Origin: Gammaproteobacteria bacterium
GTDB lineage: Bacteria; Pseudomonadota; Gammaproteobacteria; Tenderiales; Tenderiaceae
Assembly: GCA_016200485.1 (NCBI GenBank)
Contig: JACQEP010000021.1
Coordinates: 1 to 64,000 of the forward strand
Length of the DNA stretch: 64,000 nucleotides
Reading direction: 5' to 3'
Both the position numbers and the translations under genes were made by a program. Numbering within the stretch: position 1 is the stretch's first letter; each line of letters begins with the position of its first letter. Below the pieces are notes generated by a model. It was not told the origin of the DNA. It searched no databases and saw only the letters and a program-made list of their open reading frames with translations. This document shows positions 37,424 through 48,847 of the stretch, in pieces.

Positions 37424-39250
37424 GTGGTGGACGATGGTAGCGGTCCGGTCTATAAGGATCGAAAGAGCGAGGTGGAAATGACACACCGCTACGGTCTGTT
37501 CTACGCCAATGCTGATGCCGGTGCGGGCATTGTCGCCGGTGACAACGTGCAGAAACATAAATCCTTCGGTTTTCCGGTCTCCTATGTGGACAGCAACGGT
37601 GTCACCCAGCGCGCCTATTATGGCGCCTGGCAGGGGCGACATCAGCTGTGGGGTGGGGGTCCGAACGGTGTGCCACCAAATACCGTCGTGACGCGTGAAG
37701 ATTTCGGTGCCAACACAATTCCAGTTACATATACCGTACAGGCACCGCTGGCAGGTTCGTTCACTAAACGTACACTGGTCGCAGGCAGCCCCGATGACAT
37801 CAAGGGTATCGTGGTGGAGACCTTCACCAACAAACACTTTGAGCTGTTTAATAATGCAGGCACTTGGGAGTCCTGTGAGGGTGGCTGGATTCAGTTTGGC
37901 ACGCCAAATTTATGTAAGGATTTCAGCACCGGGAATTCTAAGGCGTTCACCAGTTTCACTAGTTGGAGTTCACTGGTGGGTAATAACCGCAAGCATGTCA
38001 ACATCGGCCGCTGGGATAATATCAATCAGGTGGCCGTAAACTATGTCTATCTGGCCGCAGCGGATAATATAGCGAACTTCACTACACCCGGTTTCTATCC
38101 CGCCATACAGGGGCAGAATGGTCTTACAACGGTACAGGGTGGCAGCCGCTATGCAGGTAACAATGGCGACCAGCTCTGGGTGGATGTCAATGGCTCACTC
38201 TACATCCAGTACACCGGTGATTTCACTAACGGAGCGACCGGCTGGGTGCAGAAGAAGCTTACTTCCTTTGATCAGACGACGTGGACACCGACTTTTGATG
38301 CCAATGGCGATACGGCTTTCGTGCCCGAGCAGGGGCGCGAGTACTACATCAATAGCAACGGTGTGAACTATGCGGTGCGCCGCATTGCGGCCGCTGATGC
38401 AGCGGCCTCTTATGAGGTACAACTGGAGCTGCAATCCACTGTCAATCCGGTGAATGTGCTCACCTTCCTACCCACAGGGACTCACCATTTGGGTACACCG
38501 TGGCAGCCGGGACTGGCGCTGAAGCTTGAGACCAACAGCGCGAGCGCTAATTACCTGAAACTGGTCTATGCGGCGGATGATCCAGCCACCAATACGGTGG
38601 AAACCACAGCAGATGTCTACACCTCCGGTCAGTGGGGCTTGCAGGCATTCAATGTTGGGGATGCGCCACTGGATGCGAGTGGCAATGTAGTGACCGTCGA
38701 TGGTTTTGGTGTTCCCACCGGTGGCACCCGTCCCGTGCAGTTCAACTGGGAGTATTCAGCCAATGGCGGCTGGGGTTCGCAGCAGTATCTGAAGAAGAAT
38801 GATGGCAGTGGCGACTATATGTTGCTTTCCGATCCGATCAGTCTGGTGGCCAAGTCTTACAGCTATAGCTATCAGACTCCGGCGGCAACCAAGAGCCTGG
38901 CTTTGCAATTCGATGGCTGGATGCACGGTCTGCCTGATCTCTACCAGGATCTGCAAAAAGGTGGCTGGACGATGACGACTGCGCTGTCGCAGAAGATCAT
39001 CAACATCCCGGCGGGGACACAGGTGACCGACAGCAATGGTGTGGTCTACTACATCAAGCCGTTGCAAGTAAGCATTTTCCTGGCCGAGGTTAATTCACCT
39101 GCGGCAGGCAAGAGCTTCCCCGATGTGACACAGGGCAGCGTTCTGAATGTGGGCGTAGGCAGTCCACTGTTGCCGACCTTTACCGATCATGGCATGAGCA
39201 CCACCATTCCACCGGCAGATGTGAAATATTCCGAGGGTGATGAGGTGTAA
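37424..39250 (+). CDS. C-terminal part of lipoprotein paralogue B, after the TGA
   Basis: 608 residues from GTG 37424, in the same frame as the N-terminal part. No ribosome site is evident and there is no signal sequence, so independent translation would leave it in the cytoplasm. Blocks YGLFYANADAG, YYGAWQGRHQLWGGG, FNWEYSANGGWGSQQYL and LQFDGWMHGLPDLYQDL match paralogue A. Best read as the continuation of the gene at 36557. Confidence 0.55.
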   Translation: MVDDGSGPVYKDRKSEVEMTHRYGLFYANADAGAGIVAGDNVQKHKSFGFPVSYVDSNGVTQRAYYGAWQGRHQLWGGGPNGVPPNTVVTREDFGANTIPVTYTVQAPLAGSFTKRTLVAGSPDDIKGIVVETFTNKHFELFNNAGTWESCEGGWIQFGTPNLCKDFSTGNSKAFTSFTSWSSLVGNNRKHVNIGRWDNINQVAVNYVYLAAADNIANFTTPGFYPAIQGQNGLTTVQGGSRYAGNNGDQLWVDVNGSLYIQYTGDFTNGATGWVQKKLTSFDQTTWTPTFDANGDTAFVPEQGREYYINSNGVNYAVRRIAAADAAASYEVQLELQSTVNPVNVLTFLPTGTHHLGTPWQPGLALKLETNSASANYLKLVYAADDPATNTVETTADVYTSGQWGLQAFNVGDAPLDASGNVVTVDGFGVPTGGTRPVQFNWEYSANGGWGSQQYLKKNDGSGDYMLLSDPISLVAKSYSYSYQTPAATKSLALQFDGWMHGLPDLYQDLQKGGWTMTTALSQKIINIPAGTQVTDSNGVVYYIKPLQVSIFLAEVNSPAAGKSFPDVTQGSVLNVGVGSPLLPTFTDHGMSTTIPPADVKYSEGDEV

Positions 39251-39275
39251 TAGTAGTTTCATCTGGTAAAACCCT

Positions 39276-39303
39276 AGGGGCGCAGCGATGCGCCCCTTTT
39301 TTT
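39276..39303 (+). terminator. Rho-independent terminator after lipoprotein paralogue B
   Basis: Nine-bp stem AGGGGCGCA / TGCGCCCCT with a GCGA tetraloop and seven T's. It starts 26 bases after the stop codon. Confidence 0.93.
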
Positions 39304-39437
39304 GTCTAGTGAACCTCTGATACTTCTTTGAACTGCATTGTCGTAGAAAGTCATCGTTCTCGGCAGTTTGTTATGCATATATGCGTGCCAGCTGTTGACA
39401 CGACTACTCCTGATTTCTAAATAGATATAGTCTGAGA

Positions 39438-39465
39438 CTTGAATTATGTAGGTCTATCCCTATCT
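39438..39465 (+). promoter_or_regulatory. Heat-shock (sigma32) promoter of clpB
   Basis: CTTGAAT (39438-39444), 13 bases, then CCCTATCT (39458-39465), close to the RpoH consensus CTTGAAA-N12-16-CCCCATNT. It gives a leader of about 35 bases before the clpB ATG. The downstream gene is a classic sigma32 target. Confidence 0.8.
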
Positions 39466-39507
39466 AATGGCTTAGATGCGGGTTACCTGGAATTGAGGAA
39501 CTGATTG

Positions 39508-42102
<2,595 letters not shown>

Positions 42103-42135
42103 TGGCGCCGGGTTTTGATGGCTGATTATTATCAT

Positions 42136-42287
42136 GCCCCCACCACCCCGTCCGCTTCGCGTCCACCCCTCCTCATGCTGAGGAGGGGAGAAAGACACTC
42201 TCTATGTTTCAGTGGCTGAAAAAAGAAGTTACTATCCCCTCCTTCTACCAGGAGGAGGGGTGCCCGTCAGGGCGGGGTGGTGGTGTT
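42136..42287. repeat. Paired inverted repeats, CCCCTCC family, left of the DUF559 gene
   Basis: Unit 42136-42192 (CACCACCCCGTCCGCTTCGC then CCCCTCCTCATGCTGAGGAGGGG, cited as its halves CCCCTCCTC/GAGGAGGGG) faces unit 42233-42287 in the opposite orientation (GGAGGAGGGG then GGGCGGGGTGGTGG). A similar facing pair lies at 42640-42780. The right unit supplies the stop codon of the frameshifted gene. Confidence 0.7.
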
Positions 42288-42616
42288 AAAATTCTGCTGT
42301 ATCACTGCCAACACACCTTCCAGATTTTCCATCACGTTTCGATTTTCGAAACGCAATATGCGTAATCGTTGCGCACCTGATCCTGTACCCATGCCTGCTC
42401 ATGATCGTGAGCGGCGCCATCGAGTTCAATGATTAATCGTTCGGACGAGCAGTTAAAATCGACGATGTATTTGCCGATGCTGTGTTGACGGTGGAATTTA
42501 CGTCCGGCGAGTTGGCTATGTTGCAAGGCGCTCCAGAGTTTGGCCTCGGTGGGAGTGAGTTGCTGGCGGAGTTGGCGGCGGGTGGATTTGAGCGATTCGC
42601 GGTTGTGTAACCTCAT
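42267..42616 (-). pseudogene. DUF559 (Vsr-like nuclease fold) gene, frameshifted
   Basis: ATG 42616 with AAAGGAACAC upstream opens a frame with MRLHNRESLKSTRRQLRQ, LTPTEAKLWSALQ, GRKFHRQHSIGKYIVDFNC and LIIELDGAAHD, the DUF559 pattern with its PD-(D/E)XK-like core. The frame then runs into YAYCVSKIET and stops at 42332. In another frame the normal family ending is readable (QRLRILRFENRNV, MENLEGVLAVIQQNF), stopping at 42267, so a short deletion near 42370-42385 has shifted the frame. The product would lose its C-terminal strand and helix. Function of the family is unknown; nuclease activity is inferred from fold. Confidence 0.75.
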
Positions 42617-42639
42617 GGTTGTGTTCCTTTTGATTTGAT

Positions 42640-42780
42640 TGCCCACCGCCCCGTCCGCTTCGCGTCCACCCCGCCTCCCTCGGGAGGCGGGGAAGAAACA
42701 TTTTAACGCAATGAGGCGTCTCGGTTTTATCCCCTCCTCCTGGCAGGAGGAGGGGTGGCGCGTAGCGACGGGGTGGTGGT
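42640..42780. repeat. Paired inverted repeats, CCCCTCC family, right of the DUF559 gene
   Basis: Unit 42640-42692 (GCCCACCGCCCCGTCCGCTT, then CCCCGCCTCC/GGAGGCGGGG) faces unit 42726-42780 (CCCCTCCTCCTGGCAGGAGG core, then GACGGGGTGGTGG). It fills the spacer between the DUF559 pseudogene and acnA. Confidence 0.7.
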
Positions 42781-42787
42781 ATGCAAA

Positions 42788-45586
42788 TCAACGCTTCGCC
42801 GTTTGTCTTAATACGTACGGCAAAATTCCCCCATGACGAATGTATTCCACTTCGTTGGCGGTATCGACACGTGAACGGACATTAAATTGCTTCACGCTGC
42901 CGTCATTGCGCGTGGCGCTGACAGTGAGGGTTTGCGCTGGTTTGAGATCAGACAGACCTTCGATGGTATAGGTTTCTTCCCCAGTGAGGCCCAATGTTTC
43001 AGCGGTTTCGCCGGGCATGAATTGCAGTGGCAACACACCCATGCCGACCAGATTCGAGCGATGGATGCGCTCGAAGCTTTCGACGATGACGGCGCGAATG
43101 CCAAGCAGTTGCGTGCCTTTCGCTGCCCAGTCACGTGACGACCCAGTGCCGTACTCCTTGCCTGCGATCACGATCAGAGGTATTTTCGCAGCTTGATATT
43201 TTACGGATGCATCGTAAATCGACATCTGTTCGCCATCAGGCAAGTGACGAGTGACGCCGCCTTCAGTGCCGGGTGCGAGCTGATTACGCAAGCGTATGTT
43301 GCCAAAGGTGCCGCGTATCATCACTTCATGATTACCGCGGCGTGCGCCGTAGGAATTGAAATCCTTGGGTTCGACACCATTGGCGATCAGGTATTGACCG
43401 GCAGGGCTGGTCTTGCCGATGGAACCGGCGGGTGAGATGTGGTCGGTAGTGACGGAATCGCCAAGTTTGGCCAGTACACGCGCATCGGTGATGTCGGATA
43501 AGCCCGGCGCTGTTTTGGTGATGCCGGTGAAGAATGGTGGTTCCTTGATGTAGGTGGAGTCGCCCACCCATTTGAACAATTCACCTTTGGGCGATTTGAG
43601 TTTGTTCCAGGCGCTGTTGTCGTTAAATATATTCTTGTATGTCTGCTGGAACATCTCACGCGTGACATGTTCGCCCACCAGCGCATCGATTTCCTCGCGG
43701 CTGGGCCAGATGTCTTTGAGATAAACCGGTTCTCCGGCAGGATCGACGCCAAGCGGATCGTGATTCAAATCGACATTGAGGTTGCCCGCGAGGGCGTAGG
43801 CAACGACCAAGGGTGGCGATGCAAGATAGTTGGCGCGCACCTGCGCGTTGACGCGGCCTTCAAAGTTGCGATTGCCAGACAACACTGACGCCACGGCAAG
43901 ATCGCCATCTTTAACCGCCTTGGAAACATGTGGTGGCAGCGGACCGCTGTTGCCTATGCACGTGGTGCAACCGTAACCGATGACGTGGAAGCGCAATGCT
44001 TCGAGGTAAGGCAACAATCCGGCAGAGGTCAGATAATCGGTGACCACGCGCGATCCGGGTGCCAAACTGGTTTTGACCCAGGGCTTCACTTGCAAACCGC
44101 GACGCACGGCATTCCGTGCCAGCAAGCCGGCGGCGATCAGCACGGCGGGATTCGAGGTGTTGGTGCAACTGGTGATGGCCGCGATCACTACCGAGCCGTG
44201 GCAGAGGTTATAGGACACGCCATCGGGCTGGCGTACGGGTGCGCAACCATTGAAGACATCACGGCCTTCGACTGGCACCGGGGAGAATTCCGGTGCCACT
44301 GGCACATTGCCGCCTTCTGTCAGCCAACGTTCCTTTTGGTCCTTATCAAGGTTCTGCCCTTTCTGCTCCCACTGCTTGATCAGCATCTGGCGGAACGATT
44401 TGCGCACACCGCTGAGCGTAACGCGATCCTGCGGCCGTGATGGGCCGGCCAGACTCGGTTCAACCTTGCTTAAATCAAAAGCAAGTACTTCACTATATGT
44501 GGGTTCAACTGACTTGGCGGTGTACCATAAGCCTTGTGCCTTGTAATAAGCCTCGGCCATATCTGCCTGTTTATCGCGTCCCGTCAGGCGCAGATACGCA
44601 GTCGTTTTTTCATCGACCGGGAAGATGCCGCAAGTCGCACCATATTCCGGCGCCATGTTGGCGACCGTGGCGCGATCGGCGAGTGACAGATGTGTCAGGC
44701 CGGGACCATAAAATTCGACGAACTTACCGACGACGCCTGCCTTGCGCAACACTTGGGTGATGGAAAGCACGATGTCGGTCGCAGTCACGCCCGCGCCTGG
44801 TTTACCGCTGAGTTTGAAACCGACGACTTGCGGAATCAGCATTGAGCTTGGCTGGCCTAACATTGCCGCCTCGGCCTCGATACCGCCCACGCCCCAGCCC
44901 AGCACGCCCAGGCCATTGATCATGGTGGTGTGTGAATCGGTGCCGATTACGGTATCGGGATAAAGCCAGTGCTCACCGGCTTTTTTCGCGGTCATAGTGA
45001 GTGGCGCCAGAAATTCCAGATTCACTTGATGCACAATGCCGCTGTCCGGGGGTACGACGCGGAAGTTATCAAGCGTGTTCTGTCCCCATTTCAAAAATTG
45101 ATAACGCTCTTCGTTGCGCTCGAATTCGAGATCGGCATTAGCTTGAAATGCGCCCGCGCTGCCGTATTGATCCACCTGCACCGAGTGGTCGATCACCAGA
45201 TCGGCAGGCACAAACGGATTGATGCGCTTGGGATTGCCGCCCAGGCGCTTGAGCGCGGCGCGCATCGCCGCCAAGTCTGCGACCGCCGGTACGCCGGTGA
45301 AATCCTGCAATACCACCCGCGCCGGCATGAAAAAGATTTCCTGATCCGGTTCGGCCTTGGCCTTCCATTTGATCATGGCTTCGATATCAGTATTTTTGAC
45401 TGCAATGCCGTCCTCGTTGCGCAACAGGTTTTCGAGCAGGATCTTGATCGAAAACGGCAGCCTGGCAACGGTTTTGTGCTTTTTGGTCAGGCTAGTCAGC
45501 GAGTGATAACGGTAGCTTTTGCCTTTGTGGCGGAGGGTGGCTTTGGTCTTGAAGCTGTTATTCGGGGATTTGGGCTTCGCAGGCAT
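42788..45586 (-). CDS. acnA: Aconitate hydratase A
   Basis: A 932-residue monomeric TCA-cycle enzyme interconverting citrate and isocitrate. The three [4Fe-4S] ligands are in ITSCTNTSNP and GYGCTTCIGNSGPL; DSHTTMINGLGVLGWGVGG and the C-terminal GKEYGTGSSRDWAAKG and SFERIHRSNLVGMGVLPL are active-site regions. The order of domains and length fit AcnA/IRP1, not AcnB. ATG 45586 (MPAKPKSPNN) is preferred over a TTG seven codons upstream. N-terminus is slightly extended by a basic segment. Confidence 0.96.
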   Translation of the reverse strand: MPAKPKSPNNSFKTKATLRHKGKSYRYHSLTSLTKKHKTVARLPFSIKILLENLLRNEDGIAVKNTDIEAMIKWKAKAEPDQEIFFMPARVVLQDFTGVPAVADLAAMRAALKRLGGNPKRINPFVPADLVIDHSVQVDQYGSAGAFQANADLEFERNEERYQFLKWGQNTLDNFRVVPPDSGIVHQVNLEFLAPLTMTAKKAGEHWLYPDTVIGTDSHTTMINGLGVLGWGVGGIEAEAAMLGQPSSMLIPQVVGFKLSGKPGAGVTATDIVLSITQVLRKAGVVGKFVEFYGPGLTHLSLADRATVANMAPEYGATCGIFPVDEKTTAYLRLTGRDKQADMAEAYYKAQGLWYTAKSVEPTYSEVLAFDLSKVEPSLAGPSRPQDRVTLSGVRKSFRQMLIKQWEQKGQNLDKDQKERWLTEGGNVPVAPEFSPVPVEGRDVFNGCAPVRQPDGVSYNLCHGSVVIAAITSCTNTSNPAVLIAAGLLARNAVRRGLQVKPWVKTSLAPGSRVVTDYLTSAGLLPYLEALRFHVIGYGCTTCIGNSGPLPPHVSKAVKDGDLAVASVLSGNRNFEGRVNAQVRANYLASPPLVVAYALAGNLNVDLNHDPLGVDPAGEPVYLKDIWPSREEIDALVGEHVTREMFQQTYKNIFNDNSAWNKLKSPKGELFKWVGDSTYIKEPPFFTGITKTAPGLSDITDARVLAKLGDSVTTDHISPAGSIGKTSPAGQYLIANGVEPKDFNSYGARRGNHEVMIRGTFGNIRLRNQLAPGTEGGVTRHLPDGEQMSIYDASVKYQAAKIPLIVIAGKEYGTGSSRDWAAKGTQLLGIRAVIVESFERIHRSNLVGMGVLPLQFMPGETAETLGLTGEETYTIEGLSDLKPAQTLTVSATRNDGSVKQFNVRSRVDTANEVEYIRHGGILPYVLRQTAKR

Positions 45587-45609
45587 CTTGGTCTCTCGTT
45601 CGTGCAATC

Positions 45610-45675
45610 AAATGTAGGGTGGGTTAGCCGCAGGCGCGACGGACTGAAAGTCCTAGTCCTGTGGATAACCCGCCA
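45610..45675. repeat. 66-bp dispersed repeat, GTAGGGTGGGTTA family
   Basis: Near-identical in reverse complement to 59170-59235, including ACGGACTGAAAGTCCTAGTC (ACTGAAAGT / CTAGTCCT core). Shorter relatives are at 57827 and 59081. Lies just upstream of acnA. Confidence 0.8.
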
Positions 45676-45774
45676 ATCCGTCGCCAAAGGCGACACAGTT
45701 TTATTCAGCTGGTTAGGATACTGTACCGGGCGCGGTGAATAAAGCGGTTACATGTGGTGCGTACATGGCGCACG

Positions 45775-46623
45775 CTACTTATTCTCATTCCGGCTGGCCG
45801 CCAACAAAACCTTATCCAGCCAGCGATAAGGTAATAGTCGCCGCAGTATGGCGAATAGATAAGTCGGCACCGTCACGTAATAACGGATTTTCGGTCGCGG
45901 GCTCTCCAGGGCATGGATGACCTTTTCCAAAACGGCCTCCGGTGGCAGAGTGAAGGGCTGGGCTGGGCCCTGCTTGGCTAGGCGCCGCTCGACACCTTCG
46001 TAATAGGCGCGATGGGCGCTATGTGTTCGGTCGATATTGCGCTTGAACATGGCATAGGCGTTGGCCCGGAATCGACTGGTGATCGGACCCGGTTCGATCA
46101 GGCAGACATGGATGCCGGTGCCGGTCAGCTCCAGACGCAGGGTATCGCTCAGTCCCTCGATCGCGAATTTGCTGGCGTTGTAGGCGCCGCGATAGGGCAT
46201 AACGGCCAGTCCCAGTACCGAGCTGCACTGAATGATCCGGCCATGCCCGTGGAGCCTCATCACTGGAATCACCCGGTTAGTCAGCTCCAGCGGGCCGAAG
46301 AGGTTGGTCTCGAATTGCGCCCGGATGACCCCGCGGCTCAGATCTTCCACCGCGCCCGGCTGGCCGTAGGCGGCATTGTTGAACAGGGCGTCCAGCGTAC
46401 CGCCGGTGGCGGCGAGTGTTTTTTCAACGGCATCTATAATCGAATAGGAATCGTTGAGGTCGAGACGCAGGGCCTCAAGCCCCTCTTGGCGCAGAGATGC
46501 CACGTCTGCTTCACGTCGGGCTGTGGCAAACACCCGCCAGCCGCGCTGCTGCAGGCCCAGGGCGACGCAGCGGCCGATGCCGCTGGAGCAGCCGGTGATC
46601 AGGATGGATTTGGTTGAGGCCAT
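45775..46623 (-). CDS. Short-chain dehydrogenase/reductase
   Basis: A 282-residue classical SDR oxidoreductase. ITGCSSGIGRCVA is the NAD(P)-binding TGxxxGxG motif, with ATARRE after the second strand suggesting NADP(H). FNNAAYG matches the NNAG position, SSVLGL supplies the catalytic Ser, and YNASKFAIEG is the YxxxK pair. After residue 215 there is a C-terminal extension with a hydrophobic segment (VTVPTYLFAILRRLLPY) that may contact membrane. Substrate cannot be told; lipid or steroid-like substrates are common among SDRs with such tails. Monocistronic. Confidence 0.88.
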   Translation of the reverse strand: MASTKSILITGCSSGIGRCVALGLQQRGWRVFATARREADVASLRQEGLEALRLDLNDSYSIIDAVEKTLAATGGTLDALFNNAAYGQPGAVEDLSRGVIRAQFETNLFGPLELTNRVIPVMRLHGHGRIIQCSSVLGLAVMPYRGAYNASKFAIEGLSDTLRLELTGTGIHVCLIEPGPITSRFRANAYAMFKRNIDRTHSAHRAYYEGVERRLAKQGPAQPFTLPPEAVLEKVIHALESPRPKIRYYVTVPTYLFAILRRLLPYRWLDKVLLAASRNENK

Positions 46624-46748
46624 GGATGATTAGTTGACCAAATTACTTTAGTTTGAAATAAGTATATTGTGGTATTTAGAAATCCACTTTAGGTGCCGAT
46701 TATATTTGAGTGCGAGCTAATTATTAGCACAACTGTTTGATTTAAGTC

Positions 46749-46775
46749 TAAAGAATGATTTAGGCGTGTCGATAG
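46749..46775 (+). promoter_or_regulatory. FliA (sigma28)-type promoter of the chemotaxis pair
   Basis: TAAAGAAT (46749-46756), 11 bases, then GTCGATAG (46768-46775), compared with the consensus TAAAGTTT-N11-GCCGATAA: 6 of 8 matches at each box and exact spacing. It is about 104 bases upstream of the PAS gene. FliA control fits a chemotaxis receptor. Confidence 0.6.
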
Positions 46776-46878
46776 ATGGTAACGAAATACCATTACCCCA
46801 AAGTTGTAATGGAGGAAGAAGTTCCAAGAGATCTGACTAGGGCAGGGCACGGAGACCGGTAATGGAGTCAAATGGGTC

Positions 46879-47406
46879 ATGAAGGATAAATCGATAGTCC
46901 CCAATAGCCGGGAGAAGGTCATGCGCGAGAACGATTTTATCGTCTCCAAGACCGATCTCACCGGGCGAATTACTTATGGCAATCGAATTTTTATAGAGTT
47001 TTCCGGTTACACGGAACAGCAATTGATCGGTGCCCAGCACAACATCATTCGTCATCCGGACATGCCGCGCGGCGTGTTCAAGTTGCTGTGGGATACGCTG
47101 GCGCAGGAAAAAGAAATTTGTGCTTTTGTAAAGAATATGGCGGCTGATGGTTCGTTTTATTGGGTGTTTGCCAATGTCACGCCTTCTTATGATCATCACG
47201 GCAAGGTGATCGGTTATTTTTCCGTGCGCCGCAAACCCAATCCCGAAGCGGTCAAGACCATCAGCGGGATTTACACACTGATGCTGGACGCGGAAAAGAA
47301 GGCGGGGCCGAAACAGGCGATGGATGCCTCGCTCAAGCTGGTGACCGATTTTCTCAACGAGAAGAAGACGACTTATGAAGAACTTGTGTTCGCTCTCCAG
47401 GGTTAA
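46879..47406 (+). CDS. Aer-like PAS domain sensor protein
   Basis: A 175-residue soluble protein with one PAS domain very like the FAD-binding PAS of the aerotaxis receptor Aer: [40 protein letters not shown] and [13 protein letters not shown]. It then has a short helical tail with no membrane anchor or signalling domain. It overlaps the chemoreceptor gene by 32 bases, so the two should be made together, like the CetB (PAS) and CetA (receptor) halves of the Campylobacter energy-taxis system. FAD binding and redox sensing are inferred from Aer. Confidence 0.85.
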   Translation: MKDKSIVPNSREKVMRENDFIVSKTDLTGRITYGNRIFIEFSGYTEQQLIGAQHNIIRHPDMPRGVFKLLWDTLAQEKEICAFVKNMAADGSFYWVFANVTPSYDHHGKVIGYFSVRRKPNPEAVKTISGIYTLMLDAEKKAGPKQAMDASLKLVTDFLNEKKTTYEELVFALQG

Positions 47407-48847
47407 TGCGATACTCGCTGTTGGTGGCCTGGGGCTCCTGGCCATCATTTATGGCAGCATCCGGCATGGAATCGATTGGGGATTGATTGGATTCGGAATG
47501 GTGCTGCTAGGCGTTATCACTTGTTTGCTGCTGAATGCTCAGGAGAAAAAGACCGATGACCTGAGGGCTAAGCTTGATGCGGCGAGCAAAGCCATTTCCA
47601 AAGGCGAGTTCGATCAGCGTATTGTCGGTATCGATACGGATCATGAGCTGGCGGAGCTGGCGTGGAACATCAACGACATGCTCGACCAGATCGAGACCTT
47701 CTTTCGCGAGGTGAATACCTCGTTCAATTATGTCAGCCAGAATAAATATTTCCGCAAACCGTTGTCGAGCGGGTTGCATGGTACGTTTGTCACCACGATA
47801 CGCAAATTAACGGCTTCCCTGGATTTGATTATCGCTGAACACCGCATGAGTGGACGCAATTCGATCATGGGTAGTCTGGTGCAGGTGAATACAACAAACC
47901 TGCTGAATAATCTGCGGAAAAATCAGGCCAGCCTGTCGTCCGTCAATGAACAAATGGCAGAAGTGCAAGCCATGGTCATGGATACGGCAGAGCGTGCCAA
48001 TTTGTCGAATCAGGAAATCGCAGTATTGATCGCCAAGCTGAAAAACATGGTGGAGATGATCAATGGTGCGGATGATTCGATCAAGAGTTTGACGGGGCGT
48101 TCGGCCGAGATCTCCAATGTCATCAAGGTGATTACCACGATTGCAGAACAAACCAATCTTCTGGCATTGAATGCCGCGATTGAGGCAGCGCGCGCCGGGG
48201 AGCAGGGGCGTGGTTTTGCAGTGGTTGCCGATGAAGTAAGAACACTGGCGGAAAACACCAAAAAGGCGACACGCGAGATTGCGCCGGTAATCGAGGCGTT
48301 TACCCAGGAATCGGAAGTAATGCTGAAGAATACTGCTGCCATGAAGGCAATTGCCGATGAATCCTCGGCGACAATCACCAATTTCGGTGGTCACATGGCG
48401 CAATTTGCGACTTCAGCACAAGAGTCGGCTGCCAAGTTGACGCAGGCGCGTGATCGGGTGTTTACCAATCTGATCAAACTGGACCACGTGATTTTCAAAC
48501 AAAACACCTATCGCTCGCTGGATGCGGGTGTGGATTCGCCGGAAGGGCAGGCGGTGGCTGTGAATCATCATAATTGCCGCCTAGGTAAATGGTATGACGA
48601 AGGCGAGGGTCGCGAGCTGTTTGGCAGCACACCGTCATTCCCCAAGATCATCGATCCGCACTCGGAAGTACATGGCAATGCGCATCGGGTGTTGGACGCG
48701 ATTAAGGATAAGAGTTGGGCGGATGATGAGGATGTTCGTTCCGGGATTCTGCGCCACATTAACGCCATGGAGCAGGCCAGTAGCAAGTTGATGGATCTGT
48801 TGGATAATCTGGTGGTTGAAAAGGCGCAGCGCAAGGCCAGGGCCTAA
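47375..48847 (+). CDS. Methyl-accepting chemotaxis protein with C-terminal CZB domain
   Basis: A 490-residue receptor. Two adjacent membrane helices (about 8-28 and 34-52) with almost no periplasmic loop, so sensing must be cytoplasmic or by a partner. A HAMP-like helical linker follows. The signalling hairpin [20 protein letters not shown] and [16 protein letters not shown] is near residues 265-300. The C-terminal CZB domain has [17 protein letters not shown], with the conserved His and Cys that bind zinc in this family, which senses hypochlorous acid or zinc. ATG 47375 lies inside the PAS gene. A PAS/CZB receptor pair combines redox and zinc inputs. Confidence 0.92.
   Translation: MKNLCSLSRVNAILAVGGLGLLAIIYGSIRHGIDWGLIGFGMVLLGVITCLLLNAQEKKTDDLRAKLDAASKAISKGEFDQRIVGIDTDHELAELAWNINDMLDQIETFFREVNTSFNYVSQNKYFRKPLSSGLHGTFVTTIRKLTASLDLIIAEHRMSGRNSIMGSLVQVNTTNLLNNLRKNQASLSSVNEQMAEVQAMVMDTAERANLSNQEIAVLIAKLKNMVEMINGADDSIKSLTGRSAEISNVIKVITTIAEQTNLLALNAAIEAARAGEQGRGFAVVADEVRTLAENTKKATREIAPVIEAFTQESEVMLKNTAAMKAIADESSATITNFGGHMAQFATSAQESAAKLTQARDRVFTNLIKLDHVIFKQNTYRSLDAGVDSPEGQAVAVNHHNCRLGKWYDEGEGRELFGSTPSFPKIIDPHSEVHGNAHRVLDAIKDKSWADDEDVRSGILRHINAMEQASSKLMDLLDNLVVEKAQRKARA

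Larger units (their letters stand above)
36557..39250 (+). pseudogene. Large lipoprotein paralogue B interrupted by one in-frame TGA
   Basis: Read through the TGA at 37367-37369 (codon 271), this frame gives 897 residues, close to the 904 of the paralogue at 32246, with similarity on both sides and no frame change. The lipobox LTGC puts the lipidated Cys at residue 21, followed by a GGGSSSGSSGS tether. At the break the sequence reads SQCHA-stop-PCTPP, where the paralogue has VCNGPCGSTP, so the TGA is next to a conserved Cys-Pro-Cys region. It may be a recent nonsense mutation, a sequencing error, or UGA read-through. I see no clear SECIS hairpin and no selenocysteine genes here. RBS is GGGGG before TAACTA-ATG. 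Confidence 0.7.

Noticed and set aside
48844-48847. Receptor and HD-GYP gene overlap as a fusion or error
   Set aside because: It is a 4-base overlap of two convergent stop regions; both proteins have complete domains.
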